DNA of 43,544 bases from Candidatus Nitrosopumilus sp. (GTDB lineage Archaea; Thermoproteota; Nitrososphaeria; Nitrososphaerales; Nitrosopumilaceae). The stretch spans positions 1 to 43,544 of the forward strand of contig NZ_JANQTA010000019.1 in assembly GCF_028278985.1 (NCBI RefSeq), written 5' to 3'. Position numbers and translations under genes: made by a program. The notes under the pieces are model-generated. The model had not been told where the DNA came from. It saw only the letters and a program-made list of their open reading frames with translations, and made no database searches. Positions 1 through 8,562 of the stretch are shown piece by piece (within the stretch, counting starts at the first letter, position 1; each line of letters begins with the position of its first letter).

Positions 1-99
1 GAATTTGGTACAATCGCAGCCATGATTCTAGCAGTTGCAATCATATCAATAATTGCAATCTCTGCAAAATCAAGACTTAGCATTATGCCAAGATACTAA
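1..99 (+). CDS. PEFG-tail secreted protein, C-terminal end only
   Basis: Only the last 32 codons are present; the rest lies outside the window. The frame opens with Glu-Phe-Gly, the end of a PEFG motif, followed by a hydrophobic segment and a short basic tail ending in MPRY. This is the thaumarchaeal PEFG-CTERM layout (sorting motif, membrane helix, basic end). The DNA matches positions 953-1051, the end of the next gene, at all but one silent base (GAA versus GAG). The two genes are therefore recent tandem copies, or have been homogenised by gene conversion. Confidence 0.85.
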   Translation, partial: EFGTIAAMILAVAIISIIAISAKSRLSIMPRY

Positions 100-128
100 G
101 TTCACAACTTTTTTCTCTTTTTAAAATA

Positions 129-136
129 CATAAATA
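129..136 (+). promoter_or_regulatory. TATA box of the PEFG gene at 161
   Basis: The motif cataaata lies in an AT-rich stretch and is centred about 28 bp before the ATG. This is the spacing expected for a leaderless archaeal transcript that starts at or near the start codon. Confidence 0.5.
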
Positions 137-160
137 GAGACGCGTTCAATTCGCTTCAAG

Positions 161-1051
161 ATGAACAGCCGTACGTCGTTCGCGCTACTAGCCGTTTTGA
201 CTGCAGTCGGTACTTTAACCATGTCATCAGCATATGCTGCTGATGATCTTCCACAAGCATGTGTAGGATGCTCAATGGAAGATGCAAGAGAAGCAGCAAA
301 TCAGATGCTTCTAGATGACCTTCCAGTATCTGTTTGGACTGACAAAACAGATTATGGTCACAATGACATGATTATGGTAAAAGGCCAAGTAGCAAATGTA
401 GCCTCTGGATTTCCAGTTACAATTACTGTTGTGAGTCCTCTAAATTCAATCGTCACAATTGACCAAGTCGATGTAGCTGACGATGGAAGTTTTGAGACAA
501 CACTAAACACAGCAGGTGCAATGTGGAAATACGACGGTACTTACACCATTAAAGCAAACTATGGAAGCGCTGAAAAAACTAACAGTGCAAAAGTCGAGCT
601 TACTGGTGGAGTTGCATATACACCAACATACGAAACTCCTGATGTTCCAGACAGACAATGTAAGAACAATGAGTTGAGTGTAGGTGGACAATGTGCACCA
701 TTTACTATTACTGGTGGAATGGTGACAGGTGCAACAGTCAATTCTAATGATAATTCAATTGTCATTAGTATCAACGCTGAAGAAGATGGAATGCTAACAG
801 TATCTCCAACAAAACAAACCTTTGACGGTGCCTTCATGGTACTTGTTGACGGAGAAGAGTGGGATGATTCTGAAATCGCTGGAGAAAAAATTACAGTGAT
901 GTTCCCAGCAGGCGCTGAAGAAATTGAAATAATTGGTACCTTTGTAGTCCCAGAGTTTGGTACAATCGCAGCCATGATTCTAGCAGTTGCAATCATATCA
1001 ATAATTGCAATCTCTGCAAAATCAAGACTTAGCATTATGCCAAGATACTAA
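161..1051 (+). CDS. secreted PEFG-CTERM protein
   Basis: This 296-aa protein begins with a signal peptide (hydrophobic to about residue 26, ending SAYAA). Two pairs of Cys follow: CVGC near residues 34-37, and C167/C176 in a loop. Residues about 57-150 form a beta-rich domain shared with the next gene and with the gene at 8930. A second beta-rich region, about 180-262, leads to VPEFG, a transmembrane helix and a short basic tail. In this family the PEFG tail is taken as a sorting signal handled by an archaeosortase-like enzyme, so the mature protein is probably on the cell surface. The function is unknown; structural or adhesive roles are possible. The last 99 bp repeat the gene end at 1-99. 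Confidence 0.85.
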   Translation: MNSRTSFALLAVLTAVGTLTMSSAYAADDLPQACVGCSMEDAREAANQMLLDDLPVSVWTDKTDYGHNDMIMVKGQVANVASGFPVTITVVSPLNSIVTIDQVDVADDGSFETTLNTAGAMWKYDGTYTIKANYGSAEKTNSAKVELTGGVAYTPTYETPDVPDRQCKNNELSVGGQCAPFTITGGMVTGATVNSNDNSIVISINAEEDGMLTVSPTKQTFDGAFMVLVDGEEWDDSEIAGEKITVMFPAGAEEIEIIGTFVVPEFGTIAAMILAVAIISIIAISAKSRLSIMPRY

Positions 1052-1093
1052 AAATCACATCTTTTTTCATTTTTTCATTTTTGATAGTAAAGG

Positions 1094-1100
1094 AAATATA
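1094..1100 (+). promoter_or_regulatory. TATA box of the PEFG gene at 1122
   Basis: The motif aaatata is centred about 25 bp before the GTG at 1122. It supports that codon, rather than any upstream start, as the beginning of the gene. Confidence 0.5.
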
Positions 1101-1121
1101 CATACACACATAGAAAATTTT

Positions 1122-1925
1122 GTGGGCTTAAGGATTCATTATGTTCTGTTGGCATTTTTAGTAATTTCCACAGGAAGTGTATTTGCTCAAGAATCATTGA
1201 TTTCAGTTCAAACGGATGACAATAACTATGATGAAGGTGATACAATTGTAATTTCAGGACAAGTCACTACAGTGATAGGCGCAACTCCAGTCACACTTCA
1301 GCTGTTCACTGAAGGAAATCTTGTAGATATTGCACAAATAACAGTAGCCCAAGATGGCAGTTATTCGCACACAGTTATTGCGGAAGGCCCATTATGGAAC
1401 AAGTCAGGAGATTATCTTGTAAGAGTATCATATGGTGAAGGAAATATTGCAGAATCAGAATTTGGGTATACACCAGAATCTGAAGCAATTGAAACTACAA
1501 CAATTTTTGAAGTAGATGCAGGAAGTCATGGGACATTTGATGTAGAATATACCATCAAAGGAGGAACTGTTGAAGACATGGTAGTTGATTCAGATATTTT
1601 TGCATTAATTGTTCAAATAGACTCTACTGATGAGGGAACCATTTCGTTAGATCTTCCAAGAGAATTCATTGGAGCAGAAAAACAAGATGGAAAAGATGAT
1701 ACCTTTATCATATTAATTGACGGAATCGAAGTTGCATATCAAGAATCAGTAGTACATTCAGATTCAAGAGTAATAACAATTAATTTTGAACAAGGAGATT
1801 CAGACATTGAAATTATTGGAACATATGTTGTTCCAGAATTTGGTGCAATTGTAATGATAATTCTAGTTACTGGAATTATGATATCAATTTTGGCAACAAG
1901 AAACAAGTTACAAATGCGGATTTAA
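1122..1925 (+). CDS. secreted PEFG-CTERM protein
   Basis: The frame is open from 1005, but that stretch overlaps the previous gene and encodes a poor N-terminus. Starting at GTG 1122 gives a 267-aa protein with a clean signal peptide (cleavage near GSVFA/QE) and a TATA box about 25 bp upstream. Residues about 28-115 carry the same beta domain as the preceding gene (DxxxYdeGDtIvISGqV, DGSyshTV, GPLWnksGDYxVrVsYG). The C-terminus has VVPEFG, a membrane helix and a basic end. It is a diverged tandem paralog lacking the extra Cys pairs of the gene at 161. It probably sits on the cell surface; its role is unknown. It converges on the cysteine desulfurase gene, with adjacent stop codons. Confidence 0.82.
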   Translation: MGLRIHYVLLAFLVISTGSVFAQESLISVQTDDNNYDEGDTIVISGQVTTVIGATPVTLQLFTEGNLVDIAQITVAQDGSYSHTVIAEGPLWNKSGDYLVRVSYGEGNIAESEFGYTPESEAIETTTIFEVDAGSHGTFDVEYTIKGGTVEDMVVDSDIFALIVQIDSTDEGTISLDLPREFIGAEKQDGKDDTFIILIDGIEVAYQESVVHSDSRVITINFEQGDSDIEIIGTYVVPEFGAIVMIILVTGIMISILATRNKLQMRI

Positions 1926-3083
1926 TTAAAAAGAATATTTGTCTTTGAAAGGAGAAACATCTCGTAATTCTTTAACAATTTGTTTTAGTGAAATTACTGT
2001 TCTATCAATATCATCTTGCGAGTTAAAGATGCCAATTGTTAATCTAAGAGAGCCAGTAATTTGTTCATGAGAAAAGCCCATTGCTTGTAATACATGAGAT
2101 GCTTTTTGAGTATTAACAGAACATGCAGAACCAGTGGATGCTGCAATGCCATGTTCATCAAGTTTGATAATCAAATCTTCTCCATTAACTCCTAAAAATG
2201 TAAAATGAGCATTATTTGGTAATCGAGATTTTAGATCTCCATTGACAGTAACTTCAGGGATCTCATCAGTAACTTTTTGGATTAGATCATCACGTAAGGA
2301 AAGCATTTTTGACATATTTGAGTCAAGATTGGTTTTTGCGATTTCGCAGGCTTTTCCAAAACCAACAATGCTAGCGACATTTTCAGTGCCTGAACGTAAA
2401 CCGTGTTCCTGACCACCTCCTAAGATTACAGGGTCAATTTCCAATCCTTTTCGAATATACAAAGCACCTACCCCTTTGGGACCATTTAGTTTGTGAGACG
2501 AGATTGAAAGAAAATCAACATTCATTGCTTTAACATCAATCGGAACCTTCCCTATTGCCTGAACTGCATCAGTATGAAATGGGACTTGATGAGAATGGGA
2601 AATTTTGGCAAATTCAGAAATGGGTTGTATGGTTCCAATCTCATTATTTGCAAACATTATAGATACCAAAGTAGTATCATCAGAAATTTTTTGTTCTAAC
2701 GAAGAGGGTTCAACAATTCCAGAATCGTTTACAGGAAGATATTCCACCACAACTCCATATTTTTCTAATTTCTTACATGGTTCTAAAATTGCATCATGTT
2801 CAATTGAAGAAGTGATGATTTTACCTTTAGATGATTTTGATGTCAGTCCATGTAAAACAGTAGTGTTAGATTCTGTCCCTCCAGAAGTGATTAGAATTTC
2901 AGATGGTTCTGCATTGATTAGTTGAGCAATTTGTTTTCTAGCCTTTTCAATTGCTTTTCGTGATTGGCGTCCATAACGATGGATAGAAGAAGGATTACCA
3001 TATTGTTCTTTGAAAAAGGGAAGCATTGAATTAATTACATCTTCATGAATTTGGGTTGATGCTGCATTATCTAGATAAATCAA
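1926..3083 (-). CDS. cysteine desulfurase (NifS/IscS family)
   Basis: This 385-aa PLP enzyme takes sulfur from L-cysteine as an enzyme-bound persulfide. The NifS/IscS hallmarks are clear: the N-terminal IYLDNAAST, TSGGTESN, HTDAVQAIGK, the PLP-lysine motif SSHKLNGPKGVG, GGGQEHGLRSGTEN, and the persulfide cysteine in STGSACS. The start is a TTG that overlaps the larE stop codon (TTGA). It is therefore the last gene of a larC-larE-desulfurase operon, which suggests it charges LarE with sulfur for the nickel-pincer cofactor. It could also serve Fe-S cluster or tRNA thiolation. Confidence 0.93.
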   Translation of the reverse strand: MIYLDNAASTQIHEDVINSMLPFFKEQYGNPSSIHRYGRQSRKAIEKARKQIAQLINAEPSEILITSGGTESNTTVLHGLTSKSSKGKIITSSIEHDAILEPCKKLEKYGVVVEYLPVNDSGIVEPSSLEQKISDDTTLVSIMFANNEIGTIQPISEFAKISHSHQVPFHTDAVQAIGKVPIDVKAMNVDFLSISSHKLNGPKGVGALYIRKGLEIDPVILGGGQEHGLRSGTENVASIVGFGKACEIAKTNLDSNMSKMLSLRDDLIQKVTDEIPEVTVNGDLKSRLPNNAHFTFLGVNGEDLIIKLDEHGIAASTGSACSVNTQKASHVLQAMGFSHEQITGSLRLTIGIFNSQDDIDRTVISLKQIVKELRDVSPFKDKYSF

Positions 3084-3877
3084 TCTGCAATCACATTAAT
3101 TTTTCCTGGTTTGTATCCTTCTGGATCTACTTCAACTTCAGAGAATCCAATCATCTTTAATTTTTCGGATAATTGTTCTAATAAGGAATTATTAAAAATT
3201 GAAATATAATTTGATTCAACTTCAATTTTGGCATGACCATCCAAATCACGAACTCGAACTTGTTTAAGATGAGTTAGTTGTTTGACAATTGTCTCACCCA
3301 TTTCAATTCGAATTAATTTTTCAGCAGTTACTCTTTGACCCCATGGAATTCTAGAAGCCAAGCAAGAGTTAGAAGGTTTATCATAAATTGACAATCCAAC
3401 AGATTTGGCACATTCTCTAATCTCATTTTTTGAAAAATTTGTCTCAACAAGAGGACTTTTGATTTGGTGTTGTTTTAGAGCCTCAATTCCAGGCCTATAA
3501 TCACCTAAATCATCAATATTTGTTCCATCAACAATAACATCAACATTATGCTCTTTTGCCAAATTGATTAAATGAGTACCTAGTTCTGATCTGCAATGAA
3601 AACATCGGTCTGAGTCATTTTTAACAAAATCTTCATTTTCCAATTCATTATAATCCAAAAAAATGTGTGAAATTCCAATTTCCTTGCAAACATCTTTTGC
3701 AGTATCCGATTCCTCTTTTGACAAAGTCTTGTAATCAGCTGTAACTGCAATTGCGTTTGTTTTTAGTTTTTGAAATGCTGCATAAGCAACTAAACCACTA
3801 TCAACTCCACCTGAAAGTGCAATCATTACTTTTGATTCAGGGTTAAACCAATCGATTAATTCATCAAGATGACTCAT
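3080..3877 (-). CDS. larE: LarE-type pyridinium-3,5-bisthiocarboxylate synthase
   Basis: LarE adenylates the carboxylates of the LarB product and replaces oxygen with sulfur. The 265-aa protein has the PP-loop ATP-binding motif ALSGGVDS at about residues 20-27, then RCFHC (C92, C95) and SNSCLASRIPWG (C172). The last motif holds the family's sulfur-donating cysteine. A set of three cysteines matches the LarE class reported to bind a [4Fe-4S] cluster and work catalytically, rather than sacrificing a cysteine. I chose the ATG at 3877, which has GAGG upstream; a TTG at 3889 is possible and would add four residues. The gene overlaps the larC end and the desulfurase start, so the three are translationally coupled. 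Confidence 0.9.
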   Translation of the reverse strand: MSHLDELIDWFNPESKVMIALSGGVDSGLVAYAAFQKLKTNAIAVTADYKTLSKEESDTAKDVCKEIGISHIFLDYNELENEDFVKNDSDRCFHCRSELGTHLINLAKEHNVDVIVDGTNIDDLGDYRPGIEALKQHQIKSPLVETNFSKNEIRECAKSVGLSIYDKPSNSCLASRIPWGQRVTAEKLIRIEMGETIVKQLTHLKQVRVRDLDGHAKIEVESNYISIFNNSLLEQLSEKLKMIGFSEVEVDPEGYKPGKINVIAD

Positions 3878-5099
3878 TTGTATCCTCAATTTTTTCGATT
3901 TCTTTTCTTAATAATGATTCAGTATCTTTAATCGATTTGGAGATATGATTAGAGATAGTTTTCAAATCGTCAAATTCTATTTTAAAATCATGTTTTCCTT
4001 TAAATGAGGATTTTTTATAATTTACTTCAAATGTTTGGCCAGATATGTTCACTTTAGTAGAATGAATGGTTCTTGGAACAATAAAGCGATTTGATTCAGA
4101 AACGCGTATTCCCAAAGTTCCTGTTTCATGAATCAGTGTATCAACCAAGGATTCAGCTTTCTGTTCATCACAAATTACATTTACAAGATTTGTAGGTCTA
4201 CCCTTTTTTGTAATTCCATGATAAATTGACACATCTTTTGCTCCTTTACTCATTAGTTTTTCAATCAAATTACCTAAAATTTCTCCAGAGACATCATCAA
4301 CATTTGTTTCAAGGATTTTAACAGAATCTACATCTAACTCATTTTGTGTTCCACGGACAATTTTTAGGACATTGGAAAAATTTTCAAAATCCTTTTGGCC
4401 AGCACCATATCCAATTGATTCAATTTTCATTTTTGGGTAATAGTCAATAGGATTTTTTGATAGATTTGATAGAATACAGGCTCCAGTAGGAGTTGTAAGT
4501 TCACTTTCAGAAGAATTACCTTGAATTTTTAATGAAGAATTTTTGAAAATTTCGAGAATTGCGCTTGCAGGATTGGACATTGTGCCATGAGAAAAAGTTA
4601 CAGAACCTCCACCAACAGATACTGGCATGCACAAAACCTTTTCATCAAAAATTCCAAGATCTTCTAAAGCAATAGTAATTCCCAGGATATCTACTAGAGT
4701 GTCAATACTTGAGGCCTCATGGAAGTGTACTGAATCTGTGGGAATTCCATGGATTTTTGATTCTGATAAAATCAAAGTATCAATACAAGATTCTGCAAAA
4801 GATTTTCCTGTGGAGGATAATCCCAATAATTGAGCTGAATCAGAAATAGCATTTCTGATCTCAATGCCTTTACGTTCATGAACATCTTCATCGATTTCTA
4901 ATTTTAGTTGAGTAGCTTCAACACCACGCTTTGTGATTTTTGTAAAATCAATTTCTTTAATGGTAGAATGTGGTAAGAATTTTTGAGATTTCTTTATCCC
5001 ATCTAAGATTTTATTTTTATCAGCACCAAGATCTACTAATGAAGAGAGTAGCATATCTCCAGAAATTCCAGCTATCTGAGGATCAATGACTAACACCAT
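3864..5099 (-). CDS. larC: LarC nickel insertion protein, full length
   Basis: LarC inserts nickel into the bisthiocarboxylate mononucleotide, using CTP, to finish the NPN cofactor. The 411-aa protein is full length for the DUF111/LarC family. It opens with IDPQIAGISGDMLLSSLVDLG and contains HFHEASSIDTLVDI, VGGGSVTFSHGTMSNPA, LTTPTGACIL, YGAGQKDF and LETNVDDVSGE, all in the expected order. In Lactiplantibacillus plantarum larC is split by programmed frameshifting; here it is one uninterrupted frame. It is the first gene of the minus-strand operon, with a TATA box 26 bp upstream. It is divergent from malate dehydrogenase. Confidence 0.92.
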   Translation of the reverse strand: MVLVIDPQIAGISGDMLLSSLVDLGADKNKILDGIKKSQKFLPHSTIKEIDFTKITKRGVEATQLKLEIDEDVHERKGIEIRNAISDSAQLLGLSSTGKSFAESCIDTLILSESKIHGIPTDSVHFHEASSIDTLVDILGITIALEDLGIFDEKVLCMPVSVGGGSVTFSHGTMSNPASAILEIFKNSSLKIQGNSSESELTTPTGACILSNLSKNPIDYYPKMKIESIGYGAGQKDFENFSNVLKIVRGTQNELDVDSVKILETNVDDVSGEILGNLIEKLMSKGAKDVSIYHGITKKGRPTNLVNVICDEQKAESLVDTLIHETGTLGIRVSESNRFIVPRTIHSTKVNISGQTFEVNYKKSSFKGKHDFKIEFDDLKTISNHISKSIKDTESLLRKEIEKIEDTNESS

Positions 5100-5120
5100 A
5101 ATTCAAAAAATGCAAAAATG

Positions 5121-5130
5121 CTTATAAATT
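5121..5130 (-). promoter_or_regulatory. TATA box of the larC-larE-desulfurase operon
   Basis: Read on the minus strand, the sequence aatttataag is centred about 26 bp before the larC ATG. This fits a leaderless transcript. Confidence 0.6.
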
Positions 5131-5157
5131 CGCCTAATCTGATTTTAATTTCATTAG

Positions 5158-5166
5158 ATTTAATTA
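5158..5166 (+). promoter_or_regulatory. TATA box of malate dehydrogenase
   Basis: The motif atttaatta is centred about 27 bp before the ATG at 5189, again a leaderless layout. With the divergent larC box it fills the 89-bp intergenic space. Confidence 0.5.
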
Positions 5167-5188
5167 TTGAGAATTAACAGCGAATTTC

Positions 5189-6103
5189 ATGATTACTATA
5201 ATAGGTTCAGGTAAAGTAGGTGGCGATGCAGCATTATTTTCAGCATTAAAACGATTAGATGATCAAATTTTGTTACTAGATGTTGCAGAAGGACTTCCTC
5301 AGGGGGAGGCCATGGATATCAACCACATGTTATCTGAACAAGGAATCGATGTTGAAGTAAAGGGTTCAAATGACTTTGCAGATATGAAAGGCTCCAATGC
5401 TGTTGTAGTTGTTGCAGGTTCAGGAAGAAAACCAGGAATGACAAGAATGGATTTGTTGAAAATTAACGCATCAATTGTAAAGAGTGTTGTAGAAAATGTC
5501 AAGAAATATGCAGATGATTCTATGATAATTCCTGTCACAAATCCATTAGACCCAATGGCATACATTACCTACAAAGTTTCAGGATTTGAAAGAAGTAGAG
5601 TCTTTGGAATGGGTGGAATGTTAGATTTATCAAGATTTAGACAATTTATTCATGAAGCAACTGGACATTCAAGAGACTCCATTAGGGCACTTGTAATTGG
5701 AGAACATGGAGAAAACATGTTGCCACTTCCAAGATTCTCATCAGTTTCAGGAATTCCATTATCATCATTCTTACCAAAAGAAAAATTGGAGGAATTGGTT
5801 CAAAATACAAAACAAGTAGCTGCAAAAGTTATTGAATTGAAAGGTGCTACAGTTCATGCACCAGGAAATGCAATATCAGCAATTTTAGAATCAGTTGTTA
5901 GAGATAGAAAACAAGTGATTCCAGTTGCAACATATCTTGATGGTGAATATGGTCACTCAGATGTCACAATAGGAGTTCCTGCAGTTATTGGAAAGAACGG
6001 AGTAGAAAAAATCATCGAATTGGATCTTAATGATGAAGAAAAACAAGTCTTTAACAAAGCAGTAGATAGTGTTAAAGGCGCAATTTCTGGAATCGAAATC
6101 TAA
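5189..6103 (+). CDS. mdh: malate dehydrogenase (LDH/MDH family)
   Basis: This NAD-dependent 2-hydroxyacid dehydrogenase, 304 aa, is of usual archaeal MDH length. The Rossmann motif [10 protein letters not shown] is followed by LLLDVAEG, whose Asp favours NAD(H). The substrate loop reads [13 protein letters not shown]; Arg at the specificity position points to malate rather than lactate. Later come [19 protein letters not shown] and the catalytic His in GEHGEN. It would act in the citric acid cycle segment of carbon metabolism. It sits between the two NPN cofactor clusters (larC operon and larB). That may only be co-location, but it is notable since the known Lar system acts on lactate. Confidence 0.92.
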   Translation: MITIIGSGKVGGDAALFSALKRLDDQILLLDVAEGLPQGEAMDINHMLSEQGIDVEVKGSNDFADMKGSNAVVVVAGSGRKPGMTRMDLLKINASIVKSVVENVKKYADDSMIIPVTNPLDPMAYITYKVSGFERSRVFGMGGMLDLSRFRQFIHEATGHSRDSIRALVIGEHGENMLPLPRFSSVSGIPLSSFLPKEKLEELVQNTKQVAAKVIELKGATVHAPGNAISAILESVVRDRKQVIPVATYLDGEYGHSDVTIGVPAVIGKNGVEKIIELDLNDEEKQVFNKAVDSVKGAISGIEI

Positions 6104-6136
6104 GCATTTTTTTATCTAGTTATTTTACAACAAATA

Positions 6137-6910
6137 TTGGATGTTGAAAAAATCCTAGAATCATTAAAAGACAATAAGATTACAGTAAATCAAGCAAAAA
6201 AATTACTTTCATTATACTCAATTGAAGAAATTGAAGGATTTGCTAAGATAGACATTAGTAGGCAGAATAGGAGAGGAATTCCAGAAGTAATTTTTGCTGA
6301 AACAAAAGAATTAGATGAAATTAAAAAAATTGTCAAGAGAGTTTTAGAAAAATCTAATGCAGTAATAGTTTCTAGACTTAAAAAAAATGATTATTCAAAA
6401 ATTAAAGAATATTCTAAAAAATTAAAAGTTAAAATAAAAACTGGTAAAAATTCTTCCTCACTTTTACTCTACAAAAAGACCATCAAACAGAATGGAGGGA
6501 AGGTTGGAATTTTGACTGCAGGAACATCAGATATTGGGGTAGCTGAAGAATCAAGGCTAATGTGTGAGGCCATGAATTGTAAATGCATTATTAGTTATGA
6601 TGTTGGAGTAGCTGGAATTCAACGAATTTTTCCAGAATTAAAGAAAATGGTAGACGAAGAGGTGGATTGTATTATAGTTGCAGCAGGAATGGAAGGAGCG
6701 TTGGCAACACTAGTCTCTACATTGGTAGACATTCCAATAATTGGTATTCCCACTTCGGTAGGTTATGGATATGGCGAAAAAGGAATTGCGGCATTGGCAT
6801 CAATGTTACAAAGTTGCTCATTAGGATTATCAGTAGTCAACATCGACAATGGAATTGCAGCTGGAGGAATTGCTGCAAATATTGCAAATCGTTCAATCAG
6901 GATAAAATAA
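6137..6910 (+). CDS. larB: LarB pyridinium-3,5-biscarboxylate synthase
   Basis: LarB starts NPN cofactor synthesis by carboxylating and hydrolysing nicotinic acid adenine dinucleotide. The 257-aa protein begins with a helical region carrying the family's DISRQNRRGIPEVIFAE segment. A PurE-like domain follows from about residue 120: GKVGILTAGTSDIGVAEE, DVGVAGIQRI, VAAGMEGALATLV, and IGIPTSVGYG. The start is a TTG, 33 bp after malate dehydrogenase; an overlapping ATG is out of frame. The short gap suggests co-transcription with mdh. Confidence 0.92.
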   Translation: MDVEKILESLKDNKITVNQAKKLLSLYSIEEIEGFAKIDISRQNRRGIPEVIFAETKELDEIKKIVKRVLEKSNAVIVSRLKKNDYSKIKEYSKKLKVKIKTGKNSSSLLLYKKTIKQNGGKVGILTAGTSDIGVAEESRLMCEAMNCKCIISYDVGVAGIQRIFPELKKMVDEEVDCIIVAAGMEGALATLVSTLVDIPIIGIPTSVGYGYGEKGIAALASMLQSCSLGLSVVNIDNGIAAGGIAANIANRSIRIK

Positions 6911-6950
6911 GATCTTTTTGAGAAATCGTGGTTGGCCATCCTCGTAAATG

Positions 6951-6957
6951 ATATATA
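6951..6957 (+). promoter_or_regulatory. TATA box of the radical SAM gene
   Basis: The motif atatata is centred about 28 bp before the TTG start at 6982. Confidence 0.55.
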
Positions 6958-6981
6958 CCATACTTTAACGAAGTTGAATAG

Positions 6982-8562
6982 TTGGCTGGCAAACGTATCG
7001 TACTTACTGCTGATCGTAGTTTAATGACAAATTATAGAGGAAATTTTCTTTATGGATTTATTGCATGTGGTCCATATGAAGTTCTTCCAGAATGGGTTTT
7101 TGACAAAGTATTTTGTCCTTCAGTTGAAACAGATCCAATCACTGGAGAAGTAAAAGTTGCTCAAGTTGGACTAAGACGTGTTGAAAGTTCTTTGTTGCAA
7201 GGAGGATACAAAAGAGAAGATGTATTCATGGCACATCCTGAAATGTTGCATAAATCAATTGGTCCAGATACAAAAGTTGTAGGAATTAACGTTATGGATC
7301 CATTAGGAATGGCACCAGTTACTACAACAATGTCACCTGAAAAATTATCTTATGTAGCAATGAAATTCAAAAAAATGTGTGCAAGTATTATTCAATTAAA
7401 GAAAAAGTATGATTTCAAAGTTGTAGTTGGTGGTAACGGCGCATGGGAATTAGCAAAATCAGATAGAATGAAAATTCATGGTCTTGACACAGTTGTAGTA
7501 GGAGAGGCTGATGAGTTGGCTGTAGACCTATTCCAAGACTTGGAGAAGGGAGATGCACCAGAGCTTATGCATTGTTTTGTTAGAAATTTAGAAAATATCC
7601 CAGTTATTGAAGGTCCAACTATCAATTCCCTAATTGAAGCAATGAGAGGATGTGGAAGAGGTTGTGACTTTTGTGATGTAAATAAAAGATCAAAGAAAGA
7701 CCTTCCATTAGAAAGATTACAGCATGAAGCAAAAACTAACTTAGATTATGGATTTGATTCAGTATGGTTACATTCAGATGAAATGTTGCTCTATGGATGT
7801 GACAATAGAGATTTTATTCCAAACAGAGACGCTATAACAGATTTGTGGAAAGGACTGAAAGGACTGGGAGCAAACTTTGTTGGAACAACTCACATGACGT
7901 TTTCAGCAGTTGCTGCAGATCCACAACTGATGCACAACATTGCAGAAATTAATAATCAACATGAATCTGGAAGATGGCTTGCAACTAATTTAGGAATTGA
8001 AACTGTTGCACCAGATATGGTAAAGAAACATCTTGGTGTAAAGACAAAACCATTTGCTCCAGAAGAATGGGGAAGTGTGGTTAGAGAAGGTGCAAAAATT
8101 TTGAATGAGAACCATTGGTTCCCAGCTGCTACTATCATTATTGGATGGCCAGATGAAACACCTGATGATATTCAGTATACTATTGATATGATGAGTGACT
8201 TTAGAGAAATGGATTTCAGAGGATTGGTAGCTCCATTGTTATACCAAGACTTTAGTGAAAAGAATTCAATGCACTTTGGAAACTTAAACGAGGCTCAGTT
8301 TACATTATTCTGGAAATGCTGGGAAAATAATTTGAGAGTAATTAATGATATCATTCCAATTATTTTGAGAAATAAAACCTACGGACCACCAATGAAGGTG
8401 TTCATGTATGGAATTCTCAAAGCAGGAACCTGGGCTATTATGAGATACCTTAGAGGATTATGCAAGGATCTATTCAATGGAAGAACTCCTGACGAAATTA
8501 TTGACAAATATGCTAGAAGCAGATCAGTCTCTGCCCCTAAGATTCAAACAAAGAAATTATAG
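6982..8562 (+). CDS. radical SAM enzyme with B12-binding-like N-domain
   Basis: This 526-aa protein carries the radical SAM cluster motif CGRGCDFC (C224, C228, C231). The N-terminal half has a Rossmann-like pattern (VVGINVMDPLG, FKVVVGGNGAWEL, TVVVGEADELAVDLF) like B12-binding radical SAM proteins, but I see no DxHxxG cobalt-ligand motif. After the cluster come SVWLHSDEMLLYG, GIETVAPDMVKKHLG and TIIIGWPDETPDD, typical of the TIM-barrel. Its size and general layout recall archaeal radical SAM lipid enzymes such as the GDGT ring synthase GrsA, and the organism type makes cyclised lipids. That assignment is only an inference. The start is TTG with a TATA box 28 bp upstream. The end overlaps the convergent gene by 6 bp. 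Confidence 0.82.
   Translation: MAGKRIVLTADRSLMTNYRGNFLYGFIACGPYEVLPEWVFDKVFCPSVETDPITGEVKVAQVGLRRVESSLLQGGYKREDVFMAHPEMLHKSIGPDTKVVGINVMDPLGMAPVTTTMSPEKLSYVAMKFKKMCASIIQLKKKYDFKVVVGGNGAWELAKSDRMKIHGLDTVVVGEADELAVDLFQDLEKGDAPELMHCFVRNLENIPVIEGPTINSLIEAMRGCGRGCDFCDVNKRSKKDLPLERLQHEAKTNLDYGFDSVWLHSDEMLLYGCDNRDFIPNRDAITDLWKGLKGLGANFVGTTHMTFSAVAADPQLMHNIAEINNQHESGRWLATNLGIETVAPDMVKKHLGVKTKPFAPEEWGSVVREGAKILNENHWFPAATIIIGWPDETPDDIQYTIDMMSDFREMDFRGLVAPLLYQDFSEKNSMHFGNLNEAQFTLFWKCWENNLRVINDIIPIILRNKTYGPPMKVFMYGILKAGTWAIMRYLRGLCKDLFNGRTPDEIIDKYARSRSVSAPKIQTKKL

Noticed and set aside
1005-1121. N-terminal extension of the second full PEFG protein
   Set aside because: It overlaps the previous gene, encodes a non-signal-like segment, and a GTG with TATA box and clean signal peptide lies downstream at 1122.
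6667-6921. Frame inside the end of larB
   Set aside because: It overlaps the conserved PurE-like domain of larB in another frame and lacks any motif.
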